Notes under the pieces: model-generated
The model's input: the letters and a program-made list of their open reading frames with translations, nothing else
What the model was told of the DNA's origin: nothing
Database searches by the model: none
Made by a program: the position numbers and the translations under genes
From: Acrocarpospora pleiomorpha
GTDB taxonomy: Bacteria > Actinomycetota > Actinomycetes > Streptosporangiales > Streptosporangiaceae
Direction: 5' to 3'
Length of the DNA stretch: 64,000 nt
NCBI RefSeq assembly: GCF_009687885.1
Contig: NZ_BLAF01000081.1
Location: 22,648 to 86,647 of the forward strand
In this document: piece after piece, positions 33,366 through 41,138 of the stretch
Numbering within the stretch: position 1 is the first letter of the stretch
How the letters are laid out: each line of letters begins with the position of its first letter

Positions 33366-34784
33366 GTGCATAGAAATTCCACGTTCCGGCGCGCCTTATT
33401 GGTGGCCGGAACCGTCCTGTTCACCATCGGGGGAATGCTCGCGGGGATCACCCCCGCGAATGCGGACACCACCACTCTGGTGCCCGTATCGCTCACCACC
33501 GGCGCGGGCTCGATCGGGAGTGGCCAGAGCGTCGGCAACCTGAGAGTTCAGGATCAGTCCGGCATCGACGACGACTGGGACGAGTACGTCGAGTTCCGCG
33601 GCCACACGGCGAACACGGCCTACAGCGGCCAGCTCACCTACACCCTGCCCCCGTCGGTCCCGGCCTCCTCGGTCAGTGGCGTGCAGTTGAGGCTCAACTA
33701 CCGGGGGCCGTCGAGGGCCGAGCAGCAGTGGCAGTGGAGCGTCTACAACTTCACCACCGGCTCCTGGGTGGTGCTGGGGGACAACACCGGCGCCACCTCC
33801 TGGGGGATCTGGAAGCTGCTGACCTTCAACGCTCCGGGTCCGCAGACGGAGCTGGTCCAGGCGGCCACGGGGAACATCCTCATCAGGATCACCTCCTCGA
33901 ACGCCGTGGACGACGCCGACCTGGACTATGCGGGCCTGACCGTCACCCACGCCGAAACCACGCCGACGCCCGAGCCCGACCTGTGGCTGCCCGCCCAGAC
34001 CGACCGCTGGCAGTACCAGCTCCAGCCCAACGCGACCGGCAGCGGCACGGCCGGGGGCATCAGACTCAACCTGTGCACCGTTGCGTATAGCGGCGGGTCG
34101 TGCGTCTCCCCGACCGTGTACGACATCGATCTGTACGCCCCTGACCACGTGACCCCGAACACGGCCGCGGTCCAGGCCATCCACGCCTCAGGCAAGCACG
34201 CGATCTGCTACATCTCCGCCGGAACCTGGGAGGACTGGCGGCCCGACGCCGGCGACTTCCCCGAGTCGGTCAAGGGCAACGACGTGGACGGGGGCCCGGA
34301 CGGCACCTGGCCGGGGGAGAAGTGGCTCGACGTGCGGAACCTGGCCGTGCTGCTGCCGCTGATGGATGCTCGCGTCGCCAAGTGCGAGCAGGCCGGTTTC
34401 GATTCGGTCGAGTTCGACAACGTCGACTCGTACCAGAACGACCCGGGATTCGTGATCAGTCCAGCCGACCAGCTCGCCTACAACCGGGCGCTGGCCGATC
34501 TGGCCCACGACCATGGTCTGTCGGCCGGGCTCAAGAACGATCTCGGCCAGGTCGCCGACCTGATCGACTGGTTCGACTACGCGATCAACGAGAGCTGCCA
34601 GGAGTGGGACGAGTGCGATCTCCTTGACCAGTTCCTCGTCGCGGGCAAGGCCGTGTTCCAGGTCGAGTACACCGACGAGGGGGCCACGGCGGCCGGCACC
34701 TGCCCGCCGGCCAACGCCGCAGGTCGCGGTGCCATCCTCAAGACCCTCGACCTCAAGGCCACCCCCTGGCGGCCGTGCCGCTGA
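33366..34784 (+). CDS. Secreted GH114-like (endo-alpha-1,4-polygalactosaminidase) protein
   Basis: 472 residues. Signal peptide (basic HRNSTFRRA, hydrophobic core, cleavage after ANA). Residues about 35-195 form a beta-rich domain of carbohydrate-binding type (VEFRGHTANTAYSGQLTYTL). Residues about 205-472 match the TIM-barrel GH114 family: WQYQL, YDIDLY, AICYISAGTWEDWRPD, FDSVEFDNVDSY, GLSAGLKNDLGQ. Glu/Asp in VEFDN are the probable active site. The GTG at 33366 begins the signal peptide; the frame upstream lacks one. Probably cleaves galactosamine-containing polymers at the cell surface. Confidence 0.88.
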   Translation: MHRNSTFRRALLVAGTVLFTIGGMLAGITPANADTTTLVPVSLTTGAGSIGSGQSVGNLRVQDQSGIDDDWDEYVEFRGHTANTAYSGQLTYTLPPSVPASSVSGVQLRLNYRGPSRAEQQWQWSVYNFTTGSWVVLGDNTGATSWGIWKLLTFNAPGPQTELVQAATGNILIRITSSNAVDDADLDYAGLTVTHAETTPTPEPDLWLPAQTDRWQYQLQPNATGSGTAGGIRLNLCTVAYSGGSCVSPTVYDIDLYAPDHVTPNTAAVQAIHASGKHAICYISAGTWEDWRPDAGDFPESVKGNDVDGGPDGTWPGEKWLDVRNLAVLLPLMDARVAKCEQAGFDSVEFDNVDSYQNDPGFVISPADQLAYNRALADLAHDHGLSAGLKNDLGQVADLIDWFDYAINESCQEWDECDLLDQFLVAGKAVFQVEYTDEGATAAGTCPPANAAGRGAILKTLDLKATPWRPCR

Positions 34785-34876
34785 CCGCCTTCATGCACCC
34801 CACCGCCCTGTCGAAGCACGGTGGTGGGGTGTTCAGGGCTGATCGCTATGATCCCCTGGAAACGAGAGGGTGGTGC

Positions 34877-35665
34877 ATGGTGAAGGGCAAGCCGTACCAG
34901 AAGGAGCTCTTTCGTCTTCAAGGTGAGTTGGTCAAGCTCCAGGAGTGGGTGCGGGCGGAGGGGAAGCGGCTCGTTGTGATCTTCGAGGGGCGGGACGCGG
35001 CCGGCAAGGGGAGCACGATCAAGCGGGTGGCGGAGTATCTGAATCCGCGGGTGACCAGGATCGTGGCGCTTCCGGTTCCGACCGAGCGGCAGCGTACGCA
35101 GTGGTATTTCCAGCGGTATGTCGAGCATCTGCCCGCGGCGGGGGAGATCGTGTTGTTCGACCGCAGTTGGTACAACCGGGCGGGTGTGGAGAAGGTGATG
35201 GGGTTCTGCACGCAGGAGGAGTACACCCGGTTCCTGCATCAGTGCCCGATCTTCGAGCGGCTGCTCGTGGAGGACGGCATCCTGCTGCGGAAGTACTGGT
35301 TCTCGGTCAGCGACGTCGAGCAGGAGAAGCGGTTCAGGGCGCGGCTGGAGGATCCGATGCGGAGCTGGAAGCTCTCGGCGATGGATCTGGAGTCGATCAC
35401 CAGGTGGGAGGACTACTCGCGGGCCAAGGATCAGATGCTGGTTCACACCGACATTCCCGAGGTGCCGTGGTATGAGGTGGAGAGCGAGGACAAGCGAGCC
35501 GCCAGGATCAACATGATCTCCCACCTGCTCTCGACCATCCCGTACGGCGAGGTGCGGCAGACTCCGCTCGAAATCCCCAAACGCCCCCCGGCGAGCGGCT
35601 ACCGCCGCCCACCGCGCACGCAGCGGAACTATGTCCCCGACGTCGCCACCACGCTGCGAGATTAA
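34877..35665 (+). CDS. ppk2: Polyphosphate kinase 2
   Basis: 262 residues, class I length. Walker A GRDAAGKGS, lid/Walker B DRSWYNRAGVE and the family motif WYEVESEDKRAARIN are present. Uses polyphosphate to phosphorylate GDP or ADP (or the reverse). ATG at 34877 has GAGAGGG upstream and removes 34 implausible residues of a longer frame. Stands alone; followed by a small hairpin at 35684. Confidence 0.95.
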   Translation: MVKGKPYQKELFRLQGELVKLQEWVRAEGKRLVVIFEGRDAAGKGSTIKRVAEYLNPRVTRIVALPVPTERQRTQWYFQRYVEHLPAAGEIVLFDRSWYNRAGVEKVMGFCTQEEYTRFLHQCPIFERLLVEDGILLRKYWFSVSDVEQEKRFRARLEDPMRSWKLSAMDLESITRWEDYSRAKDQMLVHTDIPEVPWYEVESEDKRAARINMISHLLSTIPYGEVRQTPLEIPKRPPASGYRRPPRTQRNYVPDVATTLRD

Positions 35666-36067
35666 GCCGCATCCGTAAGAGCCCCTTCTGCGTAAGAAGG
35701 TACGGTGCGTAGTGGAGCGTGACGTTTACCGTCGTGTTGTGGAATTCGGCAGCCGGTATACCTGGCCGGACACCGCCAGCGCACGGTTGTCGCCGTGCTG
35801 CTGGTGCACGCTCACCAGGTCGTGCCGGTAAGGGCGCGGCGATCCCGGCACGGCTGAGTCCATCCGACGCGAGAACGGTATAAATGTGAAAAATCGACCG
35901 CAACGGCGCTAAACAAAATGCGGCTCGAGGCTCGACCGAAACCGCTTTAGCCGCTCTTGTGGCCAAATATTTCTGTGACAGTGCTCGTGGTGCACGGGCT
36001 ATGGGGTAAAAGTATGATTACGCCCCTGGAGCGGGAGGGCGCTGGCACGAGACCCTCAGGAGGGGCG
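35666..36067. other. 402-base gap without a recognised gene
   Basis: Contains a hairpin CCTTCT-GCGTA-AGAAGG (35684-35700) just after the ppk2 stop, probably its terminator. From about 35880 to 36020 the sequence becomes clearly AT-richer than the surroundings and leads into the lower-GC gene at 36068. No coding stretch with convincing composition was seen. Confidence 0.5.
35684..35700 (+). terminator. Hairpin after ppk2
   Basis: Six-base perfect stem CCTTCT / AGAAGG with loop GCGTA, 19 bases after the stop. The following bases TACGGTGCG resemble those after the hairpin at 36642. Confidence 0.45.
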
Positions 36068-36640
36068 ATGTCCTTGAACGGTTGGGTGCCGCTTTTGCTT
36101 GCATCCGCGGGAAATGCGCCGATACTCTACGTCTGTTATAGGCTCTACGTAGTGAACGCTGCCGACAGGGCCGCCAACCGGCCGAGCGACAATCACGAGA
36201 AGTCCTTTATATACAAGAGCGGCCCTAAGTCGCAGATCGAGGCCAGGTCCAGGCCGTCTGGCAGTGTATCTCCTGGGCTGGCGACCGAGCTCGCCGCAAT
36301 GATGGCCGATGTGAAGAAAGAGCTAACTTCCAACAGGAATGAGCTGAAGGCGGGGCTGGCCCTCGGCAACCAGTTCGCGGCCGGTAGCTACCTGAACGGA
36401 GAGATCGCACGCAGAAGGCGAGCGATCAGGGACGCGATCAAAACGCTCCCAAAGGGTAAGAAGAAGAGGAAGAAACTGCGCAGGAGGCTCTTGGAGCAGC
36501 TTGCGGCGATCCAGTTTGCCAGCCCGCACGAGGTTGCCGAGGCATTGGCGCGGTTCGCTCACAAGCTGCAACGCAAGTGGAAGCTCCGCGTTCCCAAGTA
36601 CGTGTTCTCCTCGCTGCCCAGCGCATTGGCGATCGGGTAG
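36068..36640 (+). CDS. Lower-GC orphan protein with N-terminal membrane anchor
   Basis: 190 residues, family not recognised. One hydrophobic helix near the N-terminus (WVPLLLASAGNAPILYVCY), then a charged region with a very basic stretch KGKKKRKKLRRR near residue 140 and a helical end. Codon use has many A- and T-ending codons, unlike its neighbours. The AGGAGGGG immediately before ATG 36068 fixes the start. Lower GC and isolation suggest horizontal acquisition. Cytoplasmic basic domain might bind nucleic acid or membrane; this is only a guess. Confidence 0.65.
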   Translation: MSLNGWVPLLLASAGNAPILYVCYRLYVVNAADRAANRPSDNHEKSFIYKSGPKSQIEARSRPSGSVSPGLATELAAMMADVKKELTSNRNELKAGLALGNQFAAGSYLNGEIARRRRAIRDAIKTLPKGKKKRKKLRRRLLEQLAAIQFASPHEVAEALARFAHKLQRKWKLRVPKYVFSSLPSALAIG

Positions 36641-36641
36641 T

Positions 36642-36660
36642 CCTTGCCTAAGAGGTAAGG
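36642..36660 (+). terminator. Hairpin after the orphan gene
   Basis: CCTTGCC-TAAGA-GGTAAGG, seven-base stem with one G-U pair, starting at the base after the stop codon. Confidence 0.45.
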
Positions 36661-36864
36661 TGCGGCACGATCAAGCTTGTTCGCCGGAGGAGTTTTCGCC
36701 GGGGCTCTTCCTATGGGGAGGCATGTCGTTCTCGAACCAGGCGACCTCCTGTTGCATGGGTCAGGCGTTGCACGATCGCGACCACAGAGCCAAGGCGTGC
36801 GAGATATTTCGCCGGGAACATCGAGGGCAGCGGTGGCGGGATCGCCGCCAGGACGATGGCGGCA

Positions 36865-37131
36865 ATGTTTACCCAACAGGGCTATATCCGGAGGTTACGC
36901 CGCGTTGAGGGGCAAGTGTGGGGACTCCAGCGTATGATCGTCAGTGATGAGTACTGCGTGGACGTGCTCACCCAGGTCGCCGCGCGATCGGGGCGCTGCA
37001 GGTGGTGGCGCTCAGCCTGCTTGAGGACCACGTCGCCCGCTGCGTAGCCGCGACCGACACCTCCGACCTGGCCGTCGACGCCTGGGTCAAGGATGCCTTC
37101 AGGCCATCGCCCGCCTCGTTCGCTCCCGAGA
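36865..37131 (+). pseudogene. csoR/frmR-family regulator pseudogene with two frameshifts
   Basis: Reads as a DUF156 (CsoR/RcnR/FrmR) repressor in three successive frames: MFTQQGYIRRLRRVEGQVWGLQ...YCVDVLTQVAA, then after a missing base near 36986 ALQVVALSLLEDHVARCV...AVDAWVKDAF, then after another missing base near 37105 EAIARLVRS. The Cys, His and Cys ligands of CsoR (YC, LEDH, ARC) are all still encoded, so the gene was functional recently. An alternative ATG is at 36856. Two separate single-base losses argue for a real pseudogene, though assembly error is possible. No target such as a copper ATPase is adjacent. Confidence 0.8.
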
Positions 37132-37140
37132 AGGGTCACC

Positions 37141-38988
37141 ATGGAACCGTACGGAAGCTGGCCTTCGCCGGTTACGGCCGAGCTGGTCGCGCACGGCCGG
37201 CGGGAGTACGGCTTCCCGCAGTTCCAGAACGGCCTCTGGTGGCAGGAACGCCGGCCGGAGGAATCCGGCAGGACCGCCATCCTCCACGAAACGGTCGAAC
37301 CGCTCGCCGGGGTGGACGCCAGGACACGGGTCCACGAGTACGGCGGGCGCTCCTACCTCGCACTGCCCACCGGTGGCTTCGTCTTCGTCAAAGAGGACGA
37401 TCAGCGGATGTACCGGACGTCAGCGGATGGACAGGTGACCGCGCTCACGCCTGACGATGGAGCCCGGTACGCCGATTTCACCCTCTCCCTCGACGGCACG
37501 GAAGTCTGGTGTGTCCGCGAATCGGAGCACGCCGAGGGCGTCACCCGGGCCGTGGTGGCGGTGCCCCTCGCCGCGGGCGAGGTCAGGGTGCTGGTTGCGG
37601 GCGCGGACTTCTACGCCTACCCCACCCCTTCACCGGACGGCCGCCGGCTCGCCGTCGTGTCGTGGAACCACCCGCGGATGCCGTGGGACGGCACCTGTCT
37701 CCAGCTCGTCCAGGACGGCACGACCGTGAGCGTCCTGGGCGGCCCCGGCGAATCGGTGCTGGCCCCGGTCTGGAAGGACGACTCCAGCCTGTTCGTGATC
37801 TCCGACCGCTCCGGCTGGTGGAACCTCTACGAACTCGCGGTCGACGGCTCCGCGCTCCGCCCGCTCTGCGCGATCGACGAGGAGTTCGCCCAGCCGCTCT
37901 GGGAGCTGGGCAGCAGGCCGTACGGAATCCTCGACGACGGTCGCCTCGCGGTCCTGCACGGCCGTGGCGACCAGCGGCTCGCTCTCCTGGATCCCGAGGA
38001 CGGCACCCTCCAGGACCTGGACCTGCCCTACACCACCTGGCTGCCGGCGCTGGCCGTCTCCGGCTCCCGCATCGCCGGGACCGCCGCCGCCCCCGACCTC
38101 CCGTGGTCGCTGGTCACCGTCGATGTGGCCGGGGGATGGACGCCGATCGCGACGCCGGTGGCCGACCTGCCCGACCCGATCCACCTGCCGCGGCCCAGCG
38201 AGCTGGTCGCCCGCGGCCGGTCGGGCCGGTCGGTGTCGGCCTACGTCTACCCGCCCTCCGGCCCGCACGCTGCCACTACCGTGGGCCCCGCGCCCTATGT
38301 CGTCTTCGTGCACGGCGGCCCCACCGGCCATGTGGGCACCGACCTCGACCTCGGCAAGGCGTTCTTCACCAGCCGGGGCATCGGCGTGGCCGACGTCAAC
38401 TACGCGGGCTCGAGCGGCTACGGCCGGGCCCACCGGGAGCGGCTGCGTGGCCAGTGGGGCGTGGCCGATGTCGAGGACGTGGTGGCCGTCGCCGAGGAGC
38501 TGGTCCGCGCCGGGCTGGCCGATCCCGCCAGGATCGCGGTCCGGGGCGGCAGCGCGGGCGGGTGGACGGTGCTGGCCGCCATCACCGCCACCCGGGTCTT
38601 CTCCGCCGCGACGTCGTACTACGGCCTGTCCACGGTGGAGGGTTTCAGCGAGGAGAGCCACGACTTCGAGTCGCGGTACGTGTCCGAGCTGATCGGCCCG
38701 GTCGACCCGAGCACCCGGGAACCGCTCGCCCGCGCCCACCTGACGAGCTGCCCCGTGCTGCTCCTGCAGGGCCTGGACGACCCCGTCGTCCCGCCCAGCC
38801 AGTCGACCAGGTTCGCCGACGCGCTCAAGCGCGCCGGGGTGCCGCACGCCTACCTGGAGTTTCCCGGCGAGTCGCACGGGTTCCACAAGCAGGAGACCAT
38901 CATCCGCTGCCTGGAAGCGGAACTCTCCTTCTACGGCCAGTGCTTCGGCTTCACCCCACCGGGCATCCCGCCCATTGACCTGCGCTAG
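37141..38988 (+). CDS. S9-family serine peptidase (prolyl oligopeptidase/acylaminoacyl-peptidase type)
   Basis: 615 residues, no signal peptide, so cytoplasmic. N-terminal beta-propeller (about 1-360) with repeats such as YPTPSPDGRRLAVVSW, and C-terminal alpha/beta hydrolase. Catalytic triad Ser471 in GGSAGG, Asp547 in GLDDP and His579 in GESHGF. Start ATG 37141 has GAGAAGGG upstream. Cleaves short peptides, possibly blocked N-termini. The csoR-like pseudogene ends just before it. Confidence 0.93.
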   Translation: MEPYGSWPSPVTAELVAHGRREYGFPQFQNGLWWQERRPEESGRTAILHETVEPLAGVDARTRVHEYGGRSYLALPTGGFVFVKEDDQRMYRTSADGQVTALTPDDGARYADFTLSLDGTEVWCVRESEHAEGVTRAVVAVPLAAGEVRVLVAGADFYAYPTPSPDGRRLAVVSWNHPRMPWDGTCLQLVQDGTTVSVLGGPGESVLAPVWKDDSSLFVISDRSGWWNLYELAVDGSALRPLCAIDEEFAQPLWELGSRPYGILDDGRLAVLHGRGDQRLALLDPEDGTLQDLDLPYTTWLPALAVSGSRIAGTAAAPDLPWSLVTVDVAGGWTPIATPVADLPDPIHLPRPSELVARGRSGRSVSAYVYPPSGPHAATTVGPAPYVVFVHGGPTGHVGTDLDLGKAFFTSRGIGVADVNYAGSSGYGRAHRERLRGQWGVADVEDVVAVAEELVRAGLADPARIAVRGGSAGGWTVLAAITATRVFSAATSYYGLSTVEGFSEESHDFESRYVSELIGPVDPSTREPLARAHLTSCPVLLLQGLDDPVVPPSQSTRFADALKRAGVPHAYLEFPGESHGFHKQETIIRCLEAELSFYGQCFGFTPPGIPPIDLR

Positions 38989-39011
38989 AAGGACGGCTTG
39001 TTGGTTCAGAA

Positions 39012-39036
39012 ATATTTTGGAGTATCTCCGCAATAT
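39012..39036. promoter_or_regulatory. Palindrome upstream of the PadR gene
   Basis: ATATTTTGGAG-TAT-CTCCGCAATAT, a 25-base imperfect inverted repeat in an AT-rich patch, 75 bases before the PadR gene. The half AATATTTTGG recurs directly. A candidate autoregulatory operator. Confidence 0.5.
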
Positions 39037-39110
39037 TTTGGGAGGGTCGCCATAAGCGCGTCGCCGGATTCGATCAAGATCCACTCAATGGGTATACCCG
39101 GCGTGTATAG

Positions 39111-39641
39111 CTGCTGTCGTACACGCTGCTCGGGCTTCTGGAGGAGTCCGATCGCCATGGCTATGACCTGAAACAGGCGTATGACCGTCGTTTCGGGGCG
39201 GCGAAACCGATTCGGTTCGGTCAGGTGTATCGGACGCTGGCGCAGCTGGTTCGCGACGGGCTGGTCGAGATCGTGGGCGTGGAACCCGGTGGAGGACCGG
39301 ATCGCAAGCGCTACGCCATCACCCAGGACGGCGTGACCGACTTGGACCGCTGGCTGGCCGAACCGGAGGACCCGCAGCCGCAGCTGCAAACGGTGCTGTT
39401 CACGAAGGTGATGCTGGCACTGACGTCCGGCCGGTCCGCCGAAAGCTTCCTCGACGCGCAGCGGGAGCGGCACATGGCCGCGATGCGCACGCTGACACTG
39501 GCCCGGCGCGAGGCGCCATCCTCGCAGGACTCCCTTCTCGCCGACTACCAGTTGTTCCACATCGAGGCAGACCTGCGGTGGATCGACCACGCAGCGGCCC
39601 GGTTGGCCGCCCTAGCGGACGAGACCGGTGATGAGCTGTGA
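39111..39641 (+). CDS. PadR-family regulator with a CTG in place of the start codon
   Basis: 176-residue PadR protein: winged helix LSYTLLGLLEESDRHGYDLKQAYDRRFG...RFGQVYRTLAQLVRDGLVE followed by a C-terminal helical domain (PadR_C). The homologous start would be the CTG at 39111; a TAG precedes it and no ATG, GTG or TTG is in frame until 39225, which would delete half of the DNA-binding domain. Either it starts at CTG or the gene is damaged. Its stop overlaps the start of a decayed ABC ATPase gene, the usual PadR partner. The palindrome upstream would be its operator. Confidence 0.65.
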   Translation: MLSYTLLGLLEESDRHGYDLKQAYDRRFGAAKPIRFGQVYRTLAQLVRDGLVEIVGVEPGGGPDRKRYAITQDGVTDLDRWLAEPEDPQPQLQTVLFTKVMLALTSGRSAESFLDAQRERHMAAMRTLTLARREAPSSQDSLLADYQLFHIEADLRWIDHAAARLAALADETGDEL

Positions 39642-39827
39642 CCTACACAAGAGCTTCGGCCCCACGCGGGCGCTACGGGGCGCCGGGGTCTCGGCGAACG
39701 ATCCCGAGGTGCTGGCGGCTACTCCGGAGCCGGATTCACCGAGGAACTCCAGGCCGACGACCGGACCGGCACGGTCCTGATCGGCTTGGGCCGGCTCTAC
39801 GCCGACGGGCCACCTCCCGGTCGATGA
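39631..39827 (+). pseudogene. Remnant of an ABC transporter ATPase gene
   Basis: ATG 39631 overlaps the PadR stop and encodes DLHKSFGPTRALRGAGVS, the start of an ABC ATPase, then becomes unrelated and ends at TGA 39778. No Walker A is encoded. The shifted frame from 39715 reads GYSGAGFTEELQADDRTG to TGA 39825, possibly the tail of another gene joined by a deletion. Confidence 0.6.
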
Positions 39828-39905
39828 TCAGGTCGGTGAATTATCGGCCCTGCCGTCTAGGACGCGTTGTTCGTGGTGAGGCTCGACATGCCTGGAACCG
39901 ATGAT

Positions 39906-40379
39906 TTATCCGGCTAAGTCGTAGACGGTGACCGCGATGCCGCGTCGTACCAGGCGTTGAATGACGAGCGGTTCGATGCGGTCCCAGGTGCCGCCGGCTA
40001 GGCCGCAGCCGATGCGCGGCATGTGTACGCTCGCGCTGCGTTCGACGGCGTGAGTGGCGAGCAGGTCCAAGCAGCTGTCCACGGCCTCGTAGCGGATGGG
40101 CGGAGTGGTTTCGGTGCCGTGGATATCGTGCTGGCCGACCATGTTGGCCACCCAGAGGTCTTCTCCGACTGAGATCAGTTGGATCCTGCCCAGGCCGAAG
40201 TCGTTGTGCTGGCGGTCCTGATACCAGGCCCGGTAGGCGGCTTCCGGTTGAGGCCAGCGCTGGGAGACGGCCACCACGAAGCCACGGCCCCACCCGCCGA
40301 TGTCATTGCACACATGACAGATGATTTTCGGGCCGTCGCCGGAGGGAGCTGTCGCATCGCCTGTCACAAAGGAGATCAC
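39906..40379 (-). CDS. Macro-domain protein (ADP-ribose hydrolase, TARG1/ALC1-like)
   Basis: 157 residues consisting of one macro domain: N-terminal VTGDATAP, ICHVCNDIGGWGRGF around the ADP-ribose pocket, and IGCGLAGGTWDRIEPLI-type phosphate loop. This subgroup removes ADP-ribose from glutamate, or from DNA in DarG-type antitoxins. No DarT toxin gene is next to it. Convergent/divergent with unrelated neighbours. Confidence 0.88.
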   Translation of the reverse strand: MISFVTGDATAPSGDGPKIICHVCNDIGGWGRGFVVAVSQRWPQPEAAYRAWYQDRQHNDFGLGRIQLISVGEDLWVANMVGQHDIHGTETTPPIRYEAVDSCLDLLATHAVERSASVHMPRIGCGLAGGTWDRIEPLVIQRLVRRGIAVTVYDLAG

Positions 40380-40483
40380 GCTCGCAGCCTACGAAGGAGC
40401 ACCGACAGAACTCGGCCTCTGGGTTTGTCGGAGCGGCCTGGCAAGATCTGTTTCGCTTACCCCCCACGCTTGAGGAGATGTTG

Positions 40484-41059
40484 ATGAACAGCGCGATCGC
40501 CGAGGACTACGCCTGGTTCGACGACCATGATTCGGGTCTGGCCGAGGGGTTCTGTGTCACGTTCGTTCGTGGCCTGACCCCGCAGCAGGCCTTCGACCGG
40601 CTCGGCATCACCCCCGATCCCGATCCCGATGACGACGGCTTCTACGAGGAGGGAGTAATGGCCGCGAGCGCGGTTGACGGGGGCACCGTCCTGATCGAGT
40701 TCAACGGTTTCGAGGGCATCAGCGACACGGTGGCTGGGCCGTTATCGATAGGTACCGTGACCGCGGCGGTGTTCTGCAATGTCAACCTCGACCAGCAGTT
40801 CGTCCATGCCGCCAACGGCCAGGTGGTGGCCGCCTTCGAACCGGACTACCCCGGCTCCCGCTCAGGAACCGACGAGGACCGCCTCCTGACACACATGATC
40901 GAACTCGGCATGCCCACCGAGGACGTCGACGACGCTGACGCCTGGGGCGACCCCATCCACACCGCATTCGCCCTAGCCGAGCGCGTGACAGGGGTACGGC
41001 TGACGCCCGAGGCCATCGACAACCCCGCTCTCATCGGCTCGACCGCCCACCTGAGCTGA
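40484..41059 (+). CDS. DUF6461-like protein
   Basis: 191-residue acidic protein with the pattern YAWFDDHDSGLAEGFCVTFVRGLTPQQAFDRLG and a middle VLIEFNGFEGI, found in actinomycete-specific families of unknown function that often occur in tandem. Of ATG 40478 and ATG 40484, the second is properly spaced from TGAGGAG. No motif points to an activity. Confidence 0.75.
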   Translation: MNSAIAEDYAWFDDHDSGLAEGFCVTFVRGLTPQQAFDRLGITPDPDPDDDGFYEEGVMAASAVDGGTVLIEFNGFEGISDTVAGPLSIGTVTAAVFCNVNLDQQFVHAANGQVVAAFEPDYPGSRSGTDEDRLLTHMIELGMPTEDVDDADAWGDPIHTAFALAERVTGVRLTPEAIDNPALIGSTAHLS

Positions 41060-41138
41060 GGTCCACCGTGGCGAAGGCGCGAGTAGCAGCGGGTCAGGAG
41101 GTGGAAGATCTGGTCATGACGTTACCCACCAGACGGCG

